A stretch of 64,000 nucleotides of DNA, from assembly GCA_947165255.1 (NCBI GenBank), contig CAMUZR010000015.1:1-64000 (forward strand). Reading direction: 5' to 3'. This DNA is from an uncultured Bacteroidales bacterium (GTDB lineage Bacteria > Bacteroidota > Bacteroidia > Bacteroidales > P3). A program made the position numbers and the translations under genes. Below are positions 18,150-26,598 of this stretch, piece by piece; positions within the stretch are counted from its first letter, which is position 1; each line of letters starts with the position of its first letter. Below the pieces are notes generated by a model that was not told the origin of the DNA, ran no database searches, and was given only the letters and a program-made list of their open reading frames with translations.

Positions 18150-18435
18150 AGGTTCCAGACGGGCGGCAGATGCCAAAGCCCCCGACGGCGACCAGATATA
18201 CGCGATAAGGAATATCCTGCATTTGACCCAAAACAGTTTGTAAACTCAACACCATTTACAAACCGAGTAAGCTCAGGGGTGGGTAGGTTGTATGGCTGAG
18301 ACACCCGGCACTCAAATCCTAAAAGTTCAGAGTTTACCATAACTCCCGGAGGGTGAAGTGCAGGATTATTTTTAAAGAGCGCTCTGTTGACAGAAAACCC
18401 CATTGCGTAGCAGCTGTACCCACAAAAACACATCT
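18150..18435 (+). ncRNA. Structured RNA candidate, 6S-like (ssrS)
   Basis: The 295-bp gap between zapA and rny has no credible ORF but folds into a long rod. ATATCCTGCAT near 18211-18221 pairs with GTGCAGGATTAT near 18356-18367. GTAAACTC at 18240-18247 pairs perfectly with GAGTTTAC near 18331-18338. GCTCAG pairs with CTGAG in the tip (about 18270-18300). Purine-rich bubbles separate the stems. A long hairpin with a central bubble is the 6S RNA shape, and 6S RNA next to zapA is known in gammaproteobacteria. The identity is inferred; ends are approximate. Confidence 0.55.
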
Positions 18436-18442
18436 ACCACAC

Positions 18443-20008
18443 ATGAACATAATAATAGGAATTATTATCGGAATCGTCGTAGGCGCAGTTGCGGGCTTTG
18501 TCACAGCCTCCAAGATAGAGAACAACAAGCTGCTGGCCAAGGGCGAAAAAATGATTGAACGAGGCAACGAGGTACTGAAAGACGCCGAAGAGAAAGGCGA
18601 GATAATAAAGAAGGATAAGATCCTACAGGCCAAGGAAAAGTTCATCCAAATGAAGAGCGAGCACGAGAAGCAGGTGAACGAACGCAACGCCGCCCTTCGC
18701 GAGCAGGAGAGCAAACTGAAACAGCGCGAGAACACCCTCAACCAGAAGGTGGGCGACCTGCAGAAGAAGAGCGAGGAACTGAAACAGGTAAGCGAGAACC
18801 TTAACAATCAGATAGAGGTGCTGCGCAAACGTCAGGCCGAAGTGGAAAAGGTTTACAATGAAAGCATTGAGAAACTTGAACACATTGCCGGAATGACTGC
18901 CGAAGAGGCCAAACAGCATTTGATAGAGATGATGACCGAAGAGGCCAAATCCGATGCCGCAGCAGGCATTATGGACATTGTTGAGGAGGCCAAGATTACT
19001 GCCAATGAGCAGGCCAAAAAGATAGTTATCCAGTCCATCCAACGCACCGCCACTGAGACTGCTGTGGAAAACACTGTCAGCGTCTTTAACCTCGAAAACG
19101 AGGAGGTGAAGGGCCGCATCATTGGCCGTGAAGGCCGCAACATCCGTGCCTTAGAGTCTCTCACCGGCGTGGAAGTCATTATCGACGATTCTCCCGACGC
19201 CATTATCCTCAGTGGCTTCGACCCTGTACGCCGCGAGATTGCCCGCCTGTCGCTGCATAAACTGGTGACCGACGGCCGAATCCACCCCGCCCGTATCGAA
19301 GAAGTGGTTGCCAAGACCCGCAAACAGATTGAACAAGAAATTGCCGAAGTGGGTAAGCGAACCTGCATCGACTTGGGCATCAATAATATGAACCATGAAT
19401 TGATGCGCATGGTGGGTCGCATGAAGTACCGTTCTTCTTACGGCCAGAACCTGCTGCAGCACAGCCGCGAGGTGGCAAACCTGGCTGCCACGATGGCTTC
19501 GGAACTAGGCCTCAACCCCAAGCTGGCCAAACGCGCCGGCCTGTTGCACGATATCGGCAAAGTGCCTGAGACCGACCCCGAACTGCCACATGCAATTTTC
19601 GGCATGAAACTGGCTGAGAAGTACAAGGAACATCCCGACGTGTGCAATGCCATCGGTGCTCACCACGATGAGATTGAAATGACCTCACTCATCGCTCCCA
19701 TCATTCAGGTGTGCGATGCCATCAGCGGTGCCCGTCCCGGTGCCCGCCGCGAGGTGGTCGAGGCCTACATCAACCGTTTGAAGAAGTTGGAAGACATGGC
19801 CATGACTTATCCCGGAGTAGTAAAGACCTACGCCATCCAGGCCGGTCGCGAGCTGCGCGTGATTGTCGGAGCCGAGAAGGTAAGCGACGTCGAGGCCACC
19901 AAGTTGAGTTTCGACCTCTCGCGCCAGATTCAAAACGAGATGACCTATCCCGGACAGATTAAGGTCACCGTCATCCGCGAGACACGTGCGGTGAATTACG
20001 CCAAGTAA
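18443..20008 (+). CDS. rny: Ribonuclease Y
   Basis: Membrane-anchored endoribonuclease, 521 aa from the ATG at 18443. An in-frame upstream ATG at 18353 would add 30 residues without family character and run through the RNA candidate, so it is not used. Order: N-terminal helix (2-20), long coiled coil (about 25-200), KH domain with [12 protein letters not shown] near 223, HD domain with LLHDIGK near 365, and the RNase Y C-terminal domain. It initiates mRNA decay. Confidence 0.95.
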   Translation: MNIIIGIIIGIVVGAVAGFVTASKIENNKLLAKGEKMIERGNEVLKDAEEKGEIIKKDKILQAKEKFIQMKSEHEKQVNERNAALREQESKLKQRENTLNQKVGDLQKKSEELKQVSENLNNQIEVLRKRQAEVEKVYNESIEKLEHIAGMTAEEAKQHLIEMMTEEAKSDAAAGIMDIVEEAKITANEQAKKIVIQSIQRTATETAVENTVSVFNLENEEVKGRIIGREGRNIRALESLTGVEVIIDDSPDAIILSGFDPVRREIARLSLHKLVTDGRIHPARIEEVVAKTRKQIEQEIAEVGKRTCIDLGINNMNHELMRMVGRMKYRSSYGQNLLQHSREVANLAATMASELGLNPKLAKRAGLLHDIGKVPETDPELPHAIFGMKLAEKYKEHPDVCNAIGAHHDEIEMTSLIAPIIQVCDAISGARPGARREVVEAYINRLKKLEDMAMTYPGVVKTYAIQAGRELRVIVGAEKVSDVEATKLSFDLSRQIQNEMTYPGQIKVTVIRETRAVNYAK

Positions 20009-20025
20009 TTTTTTTAACAATAGGG

Positions 20026-20069
20026 CTGATGAGGCTCCTGCGGCTAAGTGTCGCCAGGGTCCTCATCAG
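20026..20069 (+). other. Hairpin between rny and lgt
   Basis: CTGATGAGG at 20026-20034 pairs perfectly with CCTCATCAG at 20061-20069, and CCTG/CAGG pair inside. No T-run follows, so a simple terminator is unlikely. It could be an mRNA processing or stability element in the rny-lgt transcript. Confidence 0.45.
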
Positions 20070-20089
20070 TTCGATAAATATAAACTGTT

Positions 20090-20965
20090 ATGCTTCTGAA
20101 TTACGTAAATTGGAATGTCGACCCAGTGATGTTTCACCTAGGCAATTTCGGGCTGCGGTACTATTCGATGGGATTCCTTCTTGCCTTCTTATTCGGTTAT
20201 TTCATCCTCAGCTGGATGTTCAAGCGTGAGAAAGTAGAAATGAAGTACCTCGACTCGCTGGTGGTATGGATGTTCATTGCCGTGCTGGTGGGTGCCCGAC
20301 TGGGTCACTGCCTTTTTTATGAGCCTGACTATTTCTGCACTTCGGAGCACTGGCTGGAGATTTTTCTTCCCTTCAATATGAAAACGGGTCAGTTCACAGG
20401 CTATCAGGGCTTGGCAAGCCATGGGGCTGCCATCGCGGTCATCGTGATGATATGGCTTTTCTGCCGCAAGTACAAACTCAACGCCTGGTGGCTTTTCGAC
20501 CGCCTGGTGATAGTGGTGGCCTTGGGTGGCGCCTTTATCCGCTTGGGCAACCTTTTCAATAGCGAAATCTACGGTGTGCAGACCTCGTTGCCATGGGGGT
20601 TCATCTTCGAGCGAAACGGCGAGACCGTCCCCAAGCACCCAACCCAGCTCTACGAGGCCTTGGCCTATTTCCTCATCTTTGCAGCCTGCATGGCGGCCTA
20701 CATTCTCAAGAAAGGCAAGTTACATAACGGCCGTCTTTTTGGCTGTTGGCTCATAGCACTCTTTGGTGTGCGCATCCTCATTGAGTTCATTAAGGAGGAA
20801 CAGGTCGATTTCGAAAAAGGCATGGCTCTGGACATGGGGCAGTGGCTGAGCATACCGCTGGTGTTCATGGGCGTGGTACTGGTGGTTCTTTCCTGTCAGG
20901 GAGCACTGAAGGAGGGCATCTATACCGAAAAGAAAGTTACAGATAATAATAAGAATACAAAATAA
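20090..20965 (+). CDS. lgt: Prolipoprotein diacylglyceryl transferase
   Basis: Inner-membrane enzyme that moves a diacylglyceryl group from phosphatidylglycerol to the lipobox Cys of prolipoproteins. 291 aa with about seven helices. Family motifs: ARLGHCLFYEP near 67, GLASHGAAI near 107, and FIRLGNLFNSEIYG near 147, which contains the Lgt signature (Arg, Gly-Asn, Asn-Ser-Glu). KHPTQLYEA follows. It precedes gpmA by only 5 bp, so the two are likely co-transcribed. Confidence 0.95.
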   Translation: MLLNYVNWNVDPVMFHLGNFGLRYYSMGFLLAFLFGYFILSWMFKREKVEMKYLDSLVVWMFIAVLVGARLGHCLFYEPDYFCTSEHWLEIFLPFNMKTGQFTGYQGLASHGAAIAVIVMIWLFCRKYKLNAWWLFDRLVIVVALGGAFIRLGNLFNSEIYGVQTSLPWGFIFERNGETVPKHPTQLYEALAYFLIFAACMAAYILKKGKLHNGRLFGCWLIALFGVRILIEFIKEEQVDFEKGMALDMGQWLSIPLVFMGVVLVVLSCQGALKEGIYTEKKVTDNNKNTK

Positions 20966-20970
20966 AGAAT

Positions 20971-21717
20971 ATGAAGAAATTAATTTTAGTTCGCCACGGC
21001 GAAAGCGAATGGAATAAGATGAATCTTTTTACCGGTTGGACCGATGTTGACCTCACCCCCTTCGGCCAGTGCGAGGCCTATATGGCCGGCCGCTTGCTGA
21101 AAGAGGAAGGCTACCACCCCACCATGTGCTACACCTCCTATCTGAAACGTGCCGTCAAGACCCTCAACCAGATTCTTGATGCCATGGACATGGACTATCT
21201 GCCTGTGGAGAAAAGCTGGCGTCTGAATGAGAAGAGCTATGGAGCCCTGCAGGGTGCTAACAAAGCCGAGACTCTGAAAAAGTATGGCGAGGAGAAACTG
21301 ATGCAGTGGCGTCGCAGCTACGACGTGCAGCCTCCCGCATTGGAAGTCTCCGACAAGCGCAGCCCCCTCAACGACCCCCGCTATGCCGGCATCGACCCCA
21401 AGGAGCTGCCCGCCACCGAGGCCCTTTGCGATACTATTGCCCGCCTCATGCCCTATTATGAGGGCGTTATCCTCAAAGCCTTCGAGTCCAATGATGAGGT
21501 GCTCGTGGTGGCCCACGGCAACAGCCTGCGCGGTATCGTCAAGACTTTGAAGAAGATGGGCGACAATGAGATTGTGGGCTTCAATATTCCCACCGCCGTA
21601 CCCTATATTTTTGAATTTGACGACCAGATGAACCTTCAAAAAGACTTCTATCTTGGCAATCAAGAGGAAATTCAGCGCAAAATAGACGGTGTTAAAAATC
21701 AGGCAAATAGAAAGTAA
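20971..21717 (+). CDS. gpmA: 2,3-bisphosphoglycerate-dependent phosphoglycerate mutase
   Basis: Glycolytic mutase, 248 aa, converts 3- and 2-phosphoglycerate. The catalytic RHGESEWN is at residues 8-15 with the phosphorylated His; the second His lies in VVAHGNSLRG near 178-187. Length and motifs such as NLFTGWTDVDLTP are standard for the cofactor-dependent GpmA. It ends the zapA-to-gpmA block, before a tRNA cluster. Confidence 0.96.
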   Translation: MKKLILVRHGESEWNKMNLFTGWTDVDLTPFGQCEAYMAGRLLKEEGYHPTMCYTSYLKRAVKTLNQILDAMDMDYLPVEKSWRLNEKSYGALQGANKAETLKKYGEEKLMQWRRSYDVQPPALEVSDKRSPLNDPRYAGIDPKELPATEALCDTIARLMPYYEGVILKAFESNDEVLVVAHGNSLRGIVKTLKKMGDNEIVGFNIPTAVPYIFEFDDQMNLQKDFYLGNQEEIQRKIDGVKNQANRK

Positions 21718-21752
21718 TTAAAGGCTGTTAGGAGCAAAAAACGAAAAAAGTT

Positions 21753-21783
21753 TTGTCCAATTCAAAAAAAGTTCGTACTTTTG
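21753..21783 (+). promoter_or_regulatory. tRNA cluster promoter
   Basis: TTG at 21753-21755 and TACTTTTG at 21776-21783, 20 bp apart, lie ahead of tRNA-Ser. The 15-mer TTTGCACCCGATTTC at 21780-21794 recurs at the tRNA-Ala(GGC) promoter (26450-26464). Confidence 0.7.
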
Positions 21784-21839
21784 CACCCGATTTCGCTAGA
21801 GGGAAACAGCGTTTTTTTCCGATGAAATCGAACAGCTAC

Positions 21840-21930
21840 GGAGAGGTGGGTGAGTGGCTGAAACCAACAGTTTGCTAAACTGTCGTACTCGATTAGGGTA
21901 CCGGGGGTTCGAATCCCCCCTTCTCCGCCA
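21840..21930 (+). tRNA. tRNA-Ser(GCT)
   Basis: Acceptor GGAGAGG pairs with CTTCTCC. The anticodon loop TTGCTAA gives GCT, decoding AGC/AGT. A long variable arm marks a class II tRNA, and CCA is encoded at 21928-21930. Confidence 0.93.
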
Positions 21931-21939
21931 AAGAAGAGA

Positions 21940-21964
21940 AAGACGTCCGTGAGGCGTCTTTTTT
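21940..21964 (+). terminator. Hairpin after tRNA-Ser
   Basis: AAGACG/CGTCTT stem (21940-21960) followed by TTTT. It may stop or attenuate transcription between tRNA-Ser and tRNA-Pro. Confidence 0.55.
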
Positions 21965-21987
21965 CTTACGAAGAGAGAATTCTCCGA

Positions 21988-22062
21988 CGGGATATAGCGT
22001 AGTCCGGTTATCGCGCCTGCTTTGGGAGCAGGAGATCCCCAGTTCGAATCTGGGTGTCCCGA
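21988..22062 (+). tRNA. tRNA-Pro(TGG)
   Basis: Cloverleaf with acceptor CGGGATA/TGTCCCG (a few non-standard pairs), anticodon stem CCTGC/GCAGG and loop TTTGGGA giving TGG. T-loop GTTCGAATC is standard. CCA is not encoded. Confidence 0.93.
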
Positions 22063-22148
22063 CAAGTGAACGTGTAATGTGTGAATACGTTAATTTTTCA
22101 GTCAGATTTACGCATTAACACATTTACGAATTAACGAGTTCAAGAAGC

Positions 22149-22222
22149 GGTTCCGTAGCTCAGCTGGATAGAGCAACTGCCTTCTAAGCAGTAGGTCCTG
22201 CGTTCGAATCGCAGCGGAATCA
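22149..22222 (+). tRNA. tRNA-Arg(TCT)
   Basis: Acceptor GGTTCCG/CGGAATC with one G-T pair; anticodon stem ACTGC/GCAGT and loop CTTCTAA give TCT for AGA/AGG. T-loop GTTCGAATC. CCA is not encoded. Confidence 0.93.
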
Positions 22223-22227
22223 CACTC

Positions 22228-22259
22228 AAGCCCACCATCTTTTTGGCGGGCTTTTTTTT
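22228..22259 (+). terminator. tRNA cluster terminator
   Basis: AAGCCCACC/GGCGGGCTT stem, one mismatch, followed by eight T. Strong intrinsic terminator after tRNA-Arg. Confidence 0.8.
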
Positions 22260-22328
22260 GATTGACATGTAGTTTTTTCGGCTTAGGGTTGTCTAATAGG
22301 CAAAAGAGCTTCTCAAAAAGTTATACCA

Positions 22329-22814
22329 ATGAACAAAAAAGAACAGAGTGAAATCGATTTTGAGCAACTGGTGGAGCGCCAACGCCAGACCATCTATTCG
22401 GTCTGCTATCTCTTTGCCGACGGGCGGCAGACAGCCGACGACCTTTTTCAAGAGTCGCTCATCCGCCTCTGGCAGGGGTTTGGCACTTTCGAAGGCCGCA
22501 GCGACGAGCGCACATGGGTCTACCGCGTGACGTTGAACACCTGCGTCAACTTCGACCGCAAGCACAAACGTCGCCTGGACACCTCACCTCTGGAGTTGGA
22601 CATGGATTTCTTTGCCGACGAGCAGGCCAATGAGCCTGCCGCCCGTCTCCACAGGCGCATCGGCAAGCTGCACCCCTTCGACCGTGCCCTTATACTGCTG
22701 TGGTTGGAGGACCTCCCCTACGACGAAATTGCCGCCATCCTGGGCATCACGCCCAAGAACGTTAGCGTGCGCCTGGTGCGCATCCGCGAGAAACTGAAAA
22801 CAATAACCGATTAA
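22329..22814 (+). CDS. ECF-type RNA polymerase sigma factor
   Basis: 161 aa, normal for an extracytoplasmic-function sigma factor. Region 2 is seen as YSVCYLFADGRQTADDLFQE (about 19-38) and TWVYRVTLNTCVNF (59-72). Region 4 has ALILLWLEDLPYDEIAAILG (about 121-140) with its helix-turn-helix. It sits 12 bp upstream of a membrane protein gene that may carry its regulator, as sigma and anti-sigma genes are usually paired. No typical anti-sigma motif is seen there, so this is inference. Confidence 0.92.
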   Translation: MNKKEQSEIDFEQLVERQRQTIYSVCYLFADGRQTADDLFQESLIRLWQGFGTFEGRSDERTWVYRVTLNTCVNFDRKHKRRLDTSPLELDMDFFADEQANEPAARLHRRIGKLHPFDRALILLWLEDLPYDEIAAILGITPKNVSVRLVRIREKLKTITD

Positions 22815-22826
22815 AAACTACCCAAC

Positions 22827-23405
22827 ATGGAACAGAATCAAGATTTAAAGCAAGAATTGCAGCAAGAGCTCCGCGACATGCAGCAGCAGGTGGAACAGCA
22901 CAGCAAGTTCAATAACGAAGTTTGGCGACGCACCGTCAAACGCCATACTGGCTGGCTCTACTACACCAACCTCATAAGTTCAATCATCCTGTTACTCTTA
23001 ATCATTGTCGTAACCACTTTGTCCTGGGCTCTTGACCTCTGGCCCTGGTGGCTAATACTGCTGGTAGACCTGCTGATGATATACAATGTCGTTTATTGGT
23101 TCATCACTTCCCGTGGCATGTATCGCCCCGATGTCCATTCCAAGGCTGGTTTGTTGTCGCTGCGCGAAAGTGTAAAGAAAAGTTCAGCCAACACCTCCCC
23201 TCATGTTTGGATTATTCGTGTGCTGGCCGGAGTGATTATCGTTCTTTTACTGGCGTATGCATATAAGCACGGATCCGACTTTTTTTCGACTAAACTCATT
23301 GGCGGTGCCGCCGGACTGTTTGTAGGACTGCTCGTCGCCAAACTCCTGAAAGGTCATTACAAGAACCTTAGCGAGGAGATAGACGAACTGCTGAAGGAAG
23401 AGTGA
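22827..23405 (+). CDS. Membrane protein downstream of sigma factor, unknown
   Basis: 192 aa. A charged Gln/Glu-rich coiled N-terminus (about 1-45) is followed by two helices (about 50-95), a cytoplasmic-looking loop, then two more (about 130-175) and an acidic tail. The paired layout with the sigma gene and the soluble N-terminus suggest an anti-sigma factor or stress partner. No recognised domain supports that directly. Confidence 0.7.
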   Translation: MEQNQDLKQELQQELRDMQQQVEQHSKFNNEVWRRTVKRHTGWLYYTNLISSIILLLLIIVVTTLSWALDLWPWWLILLVDLLMIYNVVYWFITSRGMYRPDVHSKAGLLSLRESVKKSSANTSPHVWIIRVLAGVIIVLLLAYAYKHGSDFFSTKLIGGAAGLFVGLLVAKLLKGHYKNLSEEIDELLKEE

Positions 23406-23431
23406 GGCCTTCAGCCACCGTCATGCCCCAT

Positions 23432-23456
23432 GCCCGCCGTTTGCGCGGGCTTTTTT
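23432..23456 (+). terminator. Terminator after sigma operon
   Basis: GCCCGC/GCGGGC stem (23432-23450) followed by six T, 27 bp after the membrane protein stop. Confidence 0.8.
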
Positions 23457-23735
23457 GTTTAGTAAAGACTTATCTAATGTTGTGCCCTGCCTGGGCGCAT
23501 ACGTTCCCTTTCAATAGCCGCCTTACTAATGCTTTCTTAGGCCGTTGCGAATCCCAATTCCCACTGCTTAGCCTTCGCCCTACCACACCATTTTGGCGCT
23601 ATTTCAACGTTTTGAAAGCGTATGAGTACCATTGATTTATCGTGATGATTATAATTATAAAGGAGGGCTATCTTTCGGCATGGTGCGAAAAGAAACAATT
23701 GTATCGAAAAAAAAGGTCTGTAGGCTCCATAATAG
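23457..23735. other. Intergenic, no gene seen
   Basis: About 280 bp between the sigma-operon terminator and the end of the radical SAM gene. Short frames here have no coding character and I see no repeat or RNA structure. Confidence 0.4.
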
Positions 23736-24680
23736 CTATCGGTTCCCGCCGTAGTTGATGCCTTGCCAGGTGCCCCGGCGGGAGAGTTCCGAGCGGATGA
23801 GGCGTGGCAGTTCGCTGCCTTTGACTGCAGTGCCGTCGGCGTGGCGCCAGCCGCGTGAGGGGTCAACCTGCATGGTTGGAGGCACGCTGGCCGCAAACCG
23901 CTCTACCACTATGTCGGGTCGCAGCCTTTCCAGAAAGTCGCACACCAAGCCTACGTACTCGCTCAGCTCGAATGGCGGGGGCAGACACCCAGAGCGGCTT
24001 AGGTAATCGCGTTCCATCTGCGACCCCTTGAGCACCTGCAACTGGTGCAGCTTGAGGGTGGTCAGTGGCAGCCGTGAGAGCAGTCCCGCTTCGGCCACCA
24101 TCTCCTCTCTGCTCTCGCCCGGCAGGCCCAGGATGAGGTGTCCGCCACAGGCAATGCCCCGCCCGGCGGTGGCCTCGATGGCAGTGGCGGTACAGGTGTA
24201 GTCGTGTCCCCGACGGATGGCCGCAAGGGTGAGGTCGTAGCAGCTCTCTATGCCGTATTCCACCATTACGTAGTGCCGCTTTGCCAGTGCGGCCAGATAG
24301 TCCAGTTTCTCTGCGTCCACGCAGTCGGGGCGGGTGCCGATGACCACTCCCGACACCTTGGGGTGGGCCAGCGCTTCCTCGTAATACTTCCGAAGGACTG
24401 GCAGTGGGGCGTAGGTGTTGCTGTAGCTCTGAAAATAGGTCAGGAATCCCACCTCCTTTCGGTGGCGGTGGGCATGAAAGCGGATGCCCTCGTCCAGTTG
24501 CTGAGTGATGCTTTTCTCTGGGTGGCAGTAGGAGGGGCTGAAGGCCTCGTTGTTGCAGAAGGCGCACCCCTCTGTGCCCACGGTGCCGTCGCGGTTGGGG
24601 CAGCTGAAGCCGGCGTCGATGGTCAGTTTCTGCATCGGGCGGCCAAACAGGCGGCGGCAGTAGTCGGCATACGTGCTCAT
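23736..24680 (-). CDS. TIGR01212-family radical SAM protein (YhcC-like)
   Basis: 314 aa. The iron-sulfur cluster Cys are C27, C39 and C42 in SCPNRDGTVGTEGCAFCNN, the long-spaced variant of this family. The barrel continues through FLTYFQSYSNTYAP, GVVIGTRPDCV, VEYGIES and GGHLILGLPGES. Biochemical role of the family is poorly established. A broken paralogue lies at 61210-61604. It diverges from the PrsW gene across an 81-bp gap. Confidence 0.93.
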   Translation of the reverse strand: MSTYADYCRRLFGRPMQKLTIDAGFSCPNRDGTVGTEGCAFCNNEAFSPSYCHPEKSITQQLDEGIRFHAHRHRKEVGFLTYFQSYSNTYAPLPVLRKYYEEALAHPKVSGVVIGTRPDCVDAEKLDYLAALAKRHYVMVEYGIESCYDLTLAAIRRGHDYTCTATAIEATAGRGIACGGHLILGLPGESREEMVAEAGLLSRLPLTTLKLHQLQVLKGSQMERDYLSRSGCLPPPFELSEYVGLVCDFLERLRPDIVVERFAASVPPTMQVDPSRGWRHADGTAVKGSELPRLIRSELSRRGTWQGINYGGNR

Positions 24681-24731
24681 TTTTTTTGTAGCAATAGTGC
24701 AAATAATAACTGCTGTTTCGTTTTTTTATTG

Positions 24732-24739
24732 TATCTTTG
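24732..24739 (+). promoter_or_regulatory. -7 box for prsW-like gene
   Basis: TATCTTTG followed by C, 22 bp before the ATG at 24762. No obvious TTG at standard distance. Confidence 0.5.
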
Positions 24740-24761
24740 CATCTTTAAAATAATAGGCAAT

Positions 24762-25517
24762 ATGAATATCTATCTTATCGCAATAGCCATACTTCCAGTG
24801 CTGGTTCTCGCCGTTGCGGTCTACCGGCAGGACAAGTTCAACAAGGAACCCATCGGGTTGCTAGTCAAGTGTTTCCTCTTTGGCGCCCTGTCCATCCTTC
24901 CGGCGGCTCTGTTGGAGTCGTTGTTGAGCCAGTACGACCCCGGCATTCCCGTTGTCAGCGGGGTCTATACGGGCTTTGTGGTGGCCGGCTGCTGCGAGGA
25001 GCTGTGCAAACTGCTCATGCTCACTTGGGCTGTCTGGCGTAGCCGCGAGTTCGACGAGTATTTCGACGGTATTGTCTACTCCAGTTTCGTAGCCCTGGGC
25101 TTTGCCTGCTTTGAGAATTTCACTTACATCTTCGCCCAGGATAGCTTCTTTGGGGCCATGTACACCGGCTCGGTCCGTGCTATCCTCTCCGTCCCGGGCC
25201 ATTTCCTCTTTGGCGTCATGATGGGCTACTACTTTGCTTTGGCCAAGTTCGACCCCCAGCACAGGGGCAAATACCGCCTGCTGGCCTTCTTGGTGCCCAT
25301 GCTCATGCACGGCACCTTCGATGCCCTGCTCATGGTGCCCGAAAGCATGGGGGCCGACGGCACGATTGTTTCCAGCGTTCTCTTCATTATCCTCATCTAT
25401 TTCGACATCAAGATGTGGAAATGGGGAGTCCGCCGCATCCACCACTTACAGGACCTCTCGCAGCAGCAGAATTTCGACCGCAATAAACCTTTCGAGGGCT
25501 TCACATGGAATTTCTGA
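24762..25517 (+). CDS. PrsW-family intramembrane metalloprotease
   Basis: 251 aa from the ATG at 24762, which follows the promoter; the longer open frame upstream overlaps the opposite-strand radical SAM gene. About seven helices. Candidate metal ligands and catalytic residues match PrsW: CCEELCK near 77, ACFENFTY near 114, PGHFLFG near 144 and MHGTFD near 181. In Bacillus PrsW cleaves an anti-sigma factor. Here the sigma/membrane gene pair 1.4 kb away is a tempting but unproven target. Confidence 0.88.
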   Translation: MNIYLIAIAILPVLVLAVAVYRQDKFNKEPIGLLVKCFLFGALSILPAALLESLLSQYDPGIPVVSGVYTGFVVAGCCEELCKLLMLTWAVWRSREFDEYFDGIVYSSFVALGFACFENFTYIFAQDSFFGAMYTGSVRAILSVPGHFLFGVMMGYYFALAKFDPQHRGKYRLLAFLVPMLMHGTFDALLMVPESMGADGTIVSSVLFIILIYFDIKMWKWGVRRIHHLQDLSQQQNFDRNKPFEGFTWNF

Positions 25518-25551
25518 CTGGCTCTTTTCCCTTTATTAACCTTGTTCTGCT

Positions 25552-26235
25552 ATGAAACATAATAGAAAACGCAAATCATTCCGCATTACGCCCACCCGTT
25601 ATCGGGTCACGGTTGGAACGCTCCAATTCGTCGTCCGCGATGTCCTTTTTGGCCCCAAGAAGCGGGCCGAAATGGAGTCCGAACGTCTCTTTTACGATGC
25701 CTATTGGCGCGACGACCCCGCCGAGCAGGTGCGTCTCTACACCGAGGCCCTCCGCCTCACCCCGCGCGACGCCCAGGCCTATCTCAACCGTGGCGTGGCC
25801 TACGATGCTCAGGGCGACAGAGAGAAGGCCCTGGCCGACTTCGAGCAGGCCATCCGGCTCAAACCCAATTTTGCCGAGGGCTACAACAACCGCGGCTATC
25901 TCCGCTATAATCAAGGCGACTACGCCCAGGCCATCCCCGACTTCGACCGCGCCATCCAGCTCAATCCCGACTACGCCCAGGCCTATTGCAGCCGCGCCAG
26001 TGCCTACGGCATGTTGGGCCAGCACGAACAGGCCTTGGCCGACATTGAGCGTGCCATCGAGGCCGACCCCGACTTCCTGCTTGCCTACGTCAACCGCGCT
26101 GCCTACAACCTCAACATGAACCACATCACTGAGGCAGAAAAAGAGCTGCGATGGGTGCTGGAGCAGTGCCCCGATGACTCCACCCTTCAGCTGGCAGAGA
26201 AATACTTAGCCCTCTGCCACCAGTCCGAAAAGTAA
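25552..26235 (+). CDS. Tetratricopeptide repeat protein
   Basis: 227 aa. After a basic N-terminus, about five TPR units run from residue 50 to the end (LNRGVAYDAQGDREKALADF, YNNRGYLRYNQGDYAQAIPD and so on). No signal peptide is evident, so it may be cytoplasmic. It follows the PrsW gene by 34 bp. Likely a protein-binding scaffold; the partner is unknown. Confidence 0.85.
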   Translation: MKHNRKRKSFRITPTRYRVTVGTLQFVVRDVLFGPKKRAEMESERLFYDAYWRDDPAEQVRLYTEALRLTPRDAQAYLNRGVAYDAQGDREKALADFEQAIRLKPNFAEGYNNRGYLRYNQGDYAQAIPDFDRAIQLNPDYAQAYCSRASAYGMLGQHEQALADIERAIEADPDFLLAYVNRAAYNLNMNHITEAEKELRWVLEQCPDDSTLQLAEKYLALCHQSEK

Positions 26236-26422
26236 AAAAATACTCCCTCTTATTAATCAATTAAAATACTCACATACAGAATAATAAAGCTTTTTCCTTT
26301 AATTAATGCGTTTGCAACCCCCTTTTTTAGGATTTTTCAATTAAAAAAAAGTACTTTTGAAGGCATTTTCAGGCAGATAATAAAAAATATTGCATTGATA
26401 TTCAATAAAAAGAAAAAAAAAT
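26236..26422. other. AT-rich intergenic
   Basis: AT-rich stretch between the TPR gene and the tRNA-Ala promoter, with several A runs. No gene or clear terminator hairpin seen. Confidence 0.4.
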
Positions 26423-26453
26423 TTGGTCAGTTCGAAAAAAGGTTGTACCTTTG
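26423..26453 (+). promoter_or_regulatory. tRNA-Ala(GGC) promoter
   Basis: TTG at 26423-26425 and TACCTTTG at 26446-26453, 20 bp apart, nearly copying the tRNA-Ser cluster promoter including the downstream TTTGCACCCGATTTC. Confidence 0.7.
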
Positions 26454-26474
26454 CACCCGATTTCAACAAGAGAT

Positions 26475-26548
26475 GGGGTATTAGCTCAGGTGGCTAGAGC
26501 GTTTGACTGGCAGTCAAAAGGTCATCGGTTCGACTCCGATATACTCCA
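26475..26548 (+). tRNA. tRNA-Ala(GGC), island attachment gene
   Basis: Acceptor GGGGTAT/ATACTCC with one G-T pair; anticodon stem TTTGA/TCAAA and loop CTGGCAG give GGC. CCA is not encoded. Its last 14 nt and the following terminator recur at 39880-39924, marking it as the insertion site of a genomic island. Confidence 0.93.
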
Positions 26549-26579
26549 CAAAAGAAGAGGTTCCAATGGACCTCTTTTT
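26535..26579 (+). repeat. attL-like direct repeat
   Basis: 45 bp from the tRNA T-stem through the terminator T-run. It matches 39880-39924 except at 26569 (G here, A there). Confidence 0.85.
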
Positions 26580-26580
26580 C
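26555..26580 (+). terminator. tRNA-Ala(GGC) terminator
   Basis: AGAGGT/ACCTCT stem followed by five T, directly after the tRNA and inside the attL-like repeat. Confidence 0.75.
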
Positions 26581-26598
26581 TTTTTATGAGAGAATTGA

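Noticed and set aside
18150..18435. tmRNA or RNase P RNA
   Set aside because: No tag-peptide frame, no tRNA-like end, and no RNase P core sequence.
23402..23635. 77-codon ORF after the sigma operon
   Set aside because: Overlaps the preceding stop and runs through a terminator hairpin.
24138..24761. Longer N-terminus for the PrsW protein
   Set aside because: It overlaps the radical SAM gene, has low complexity, and the promoter box lies at 24732.
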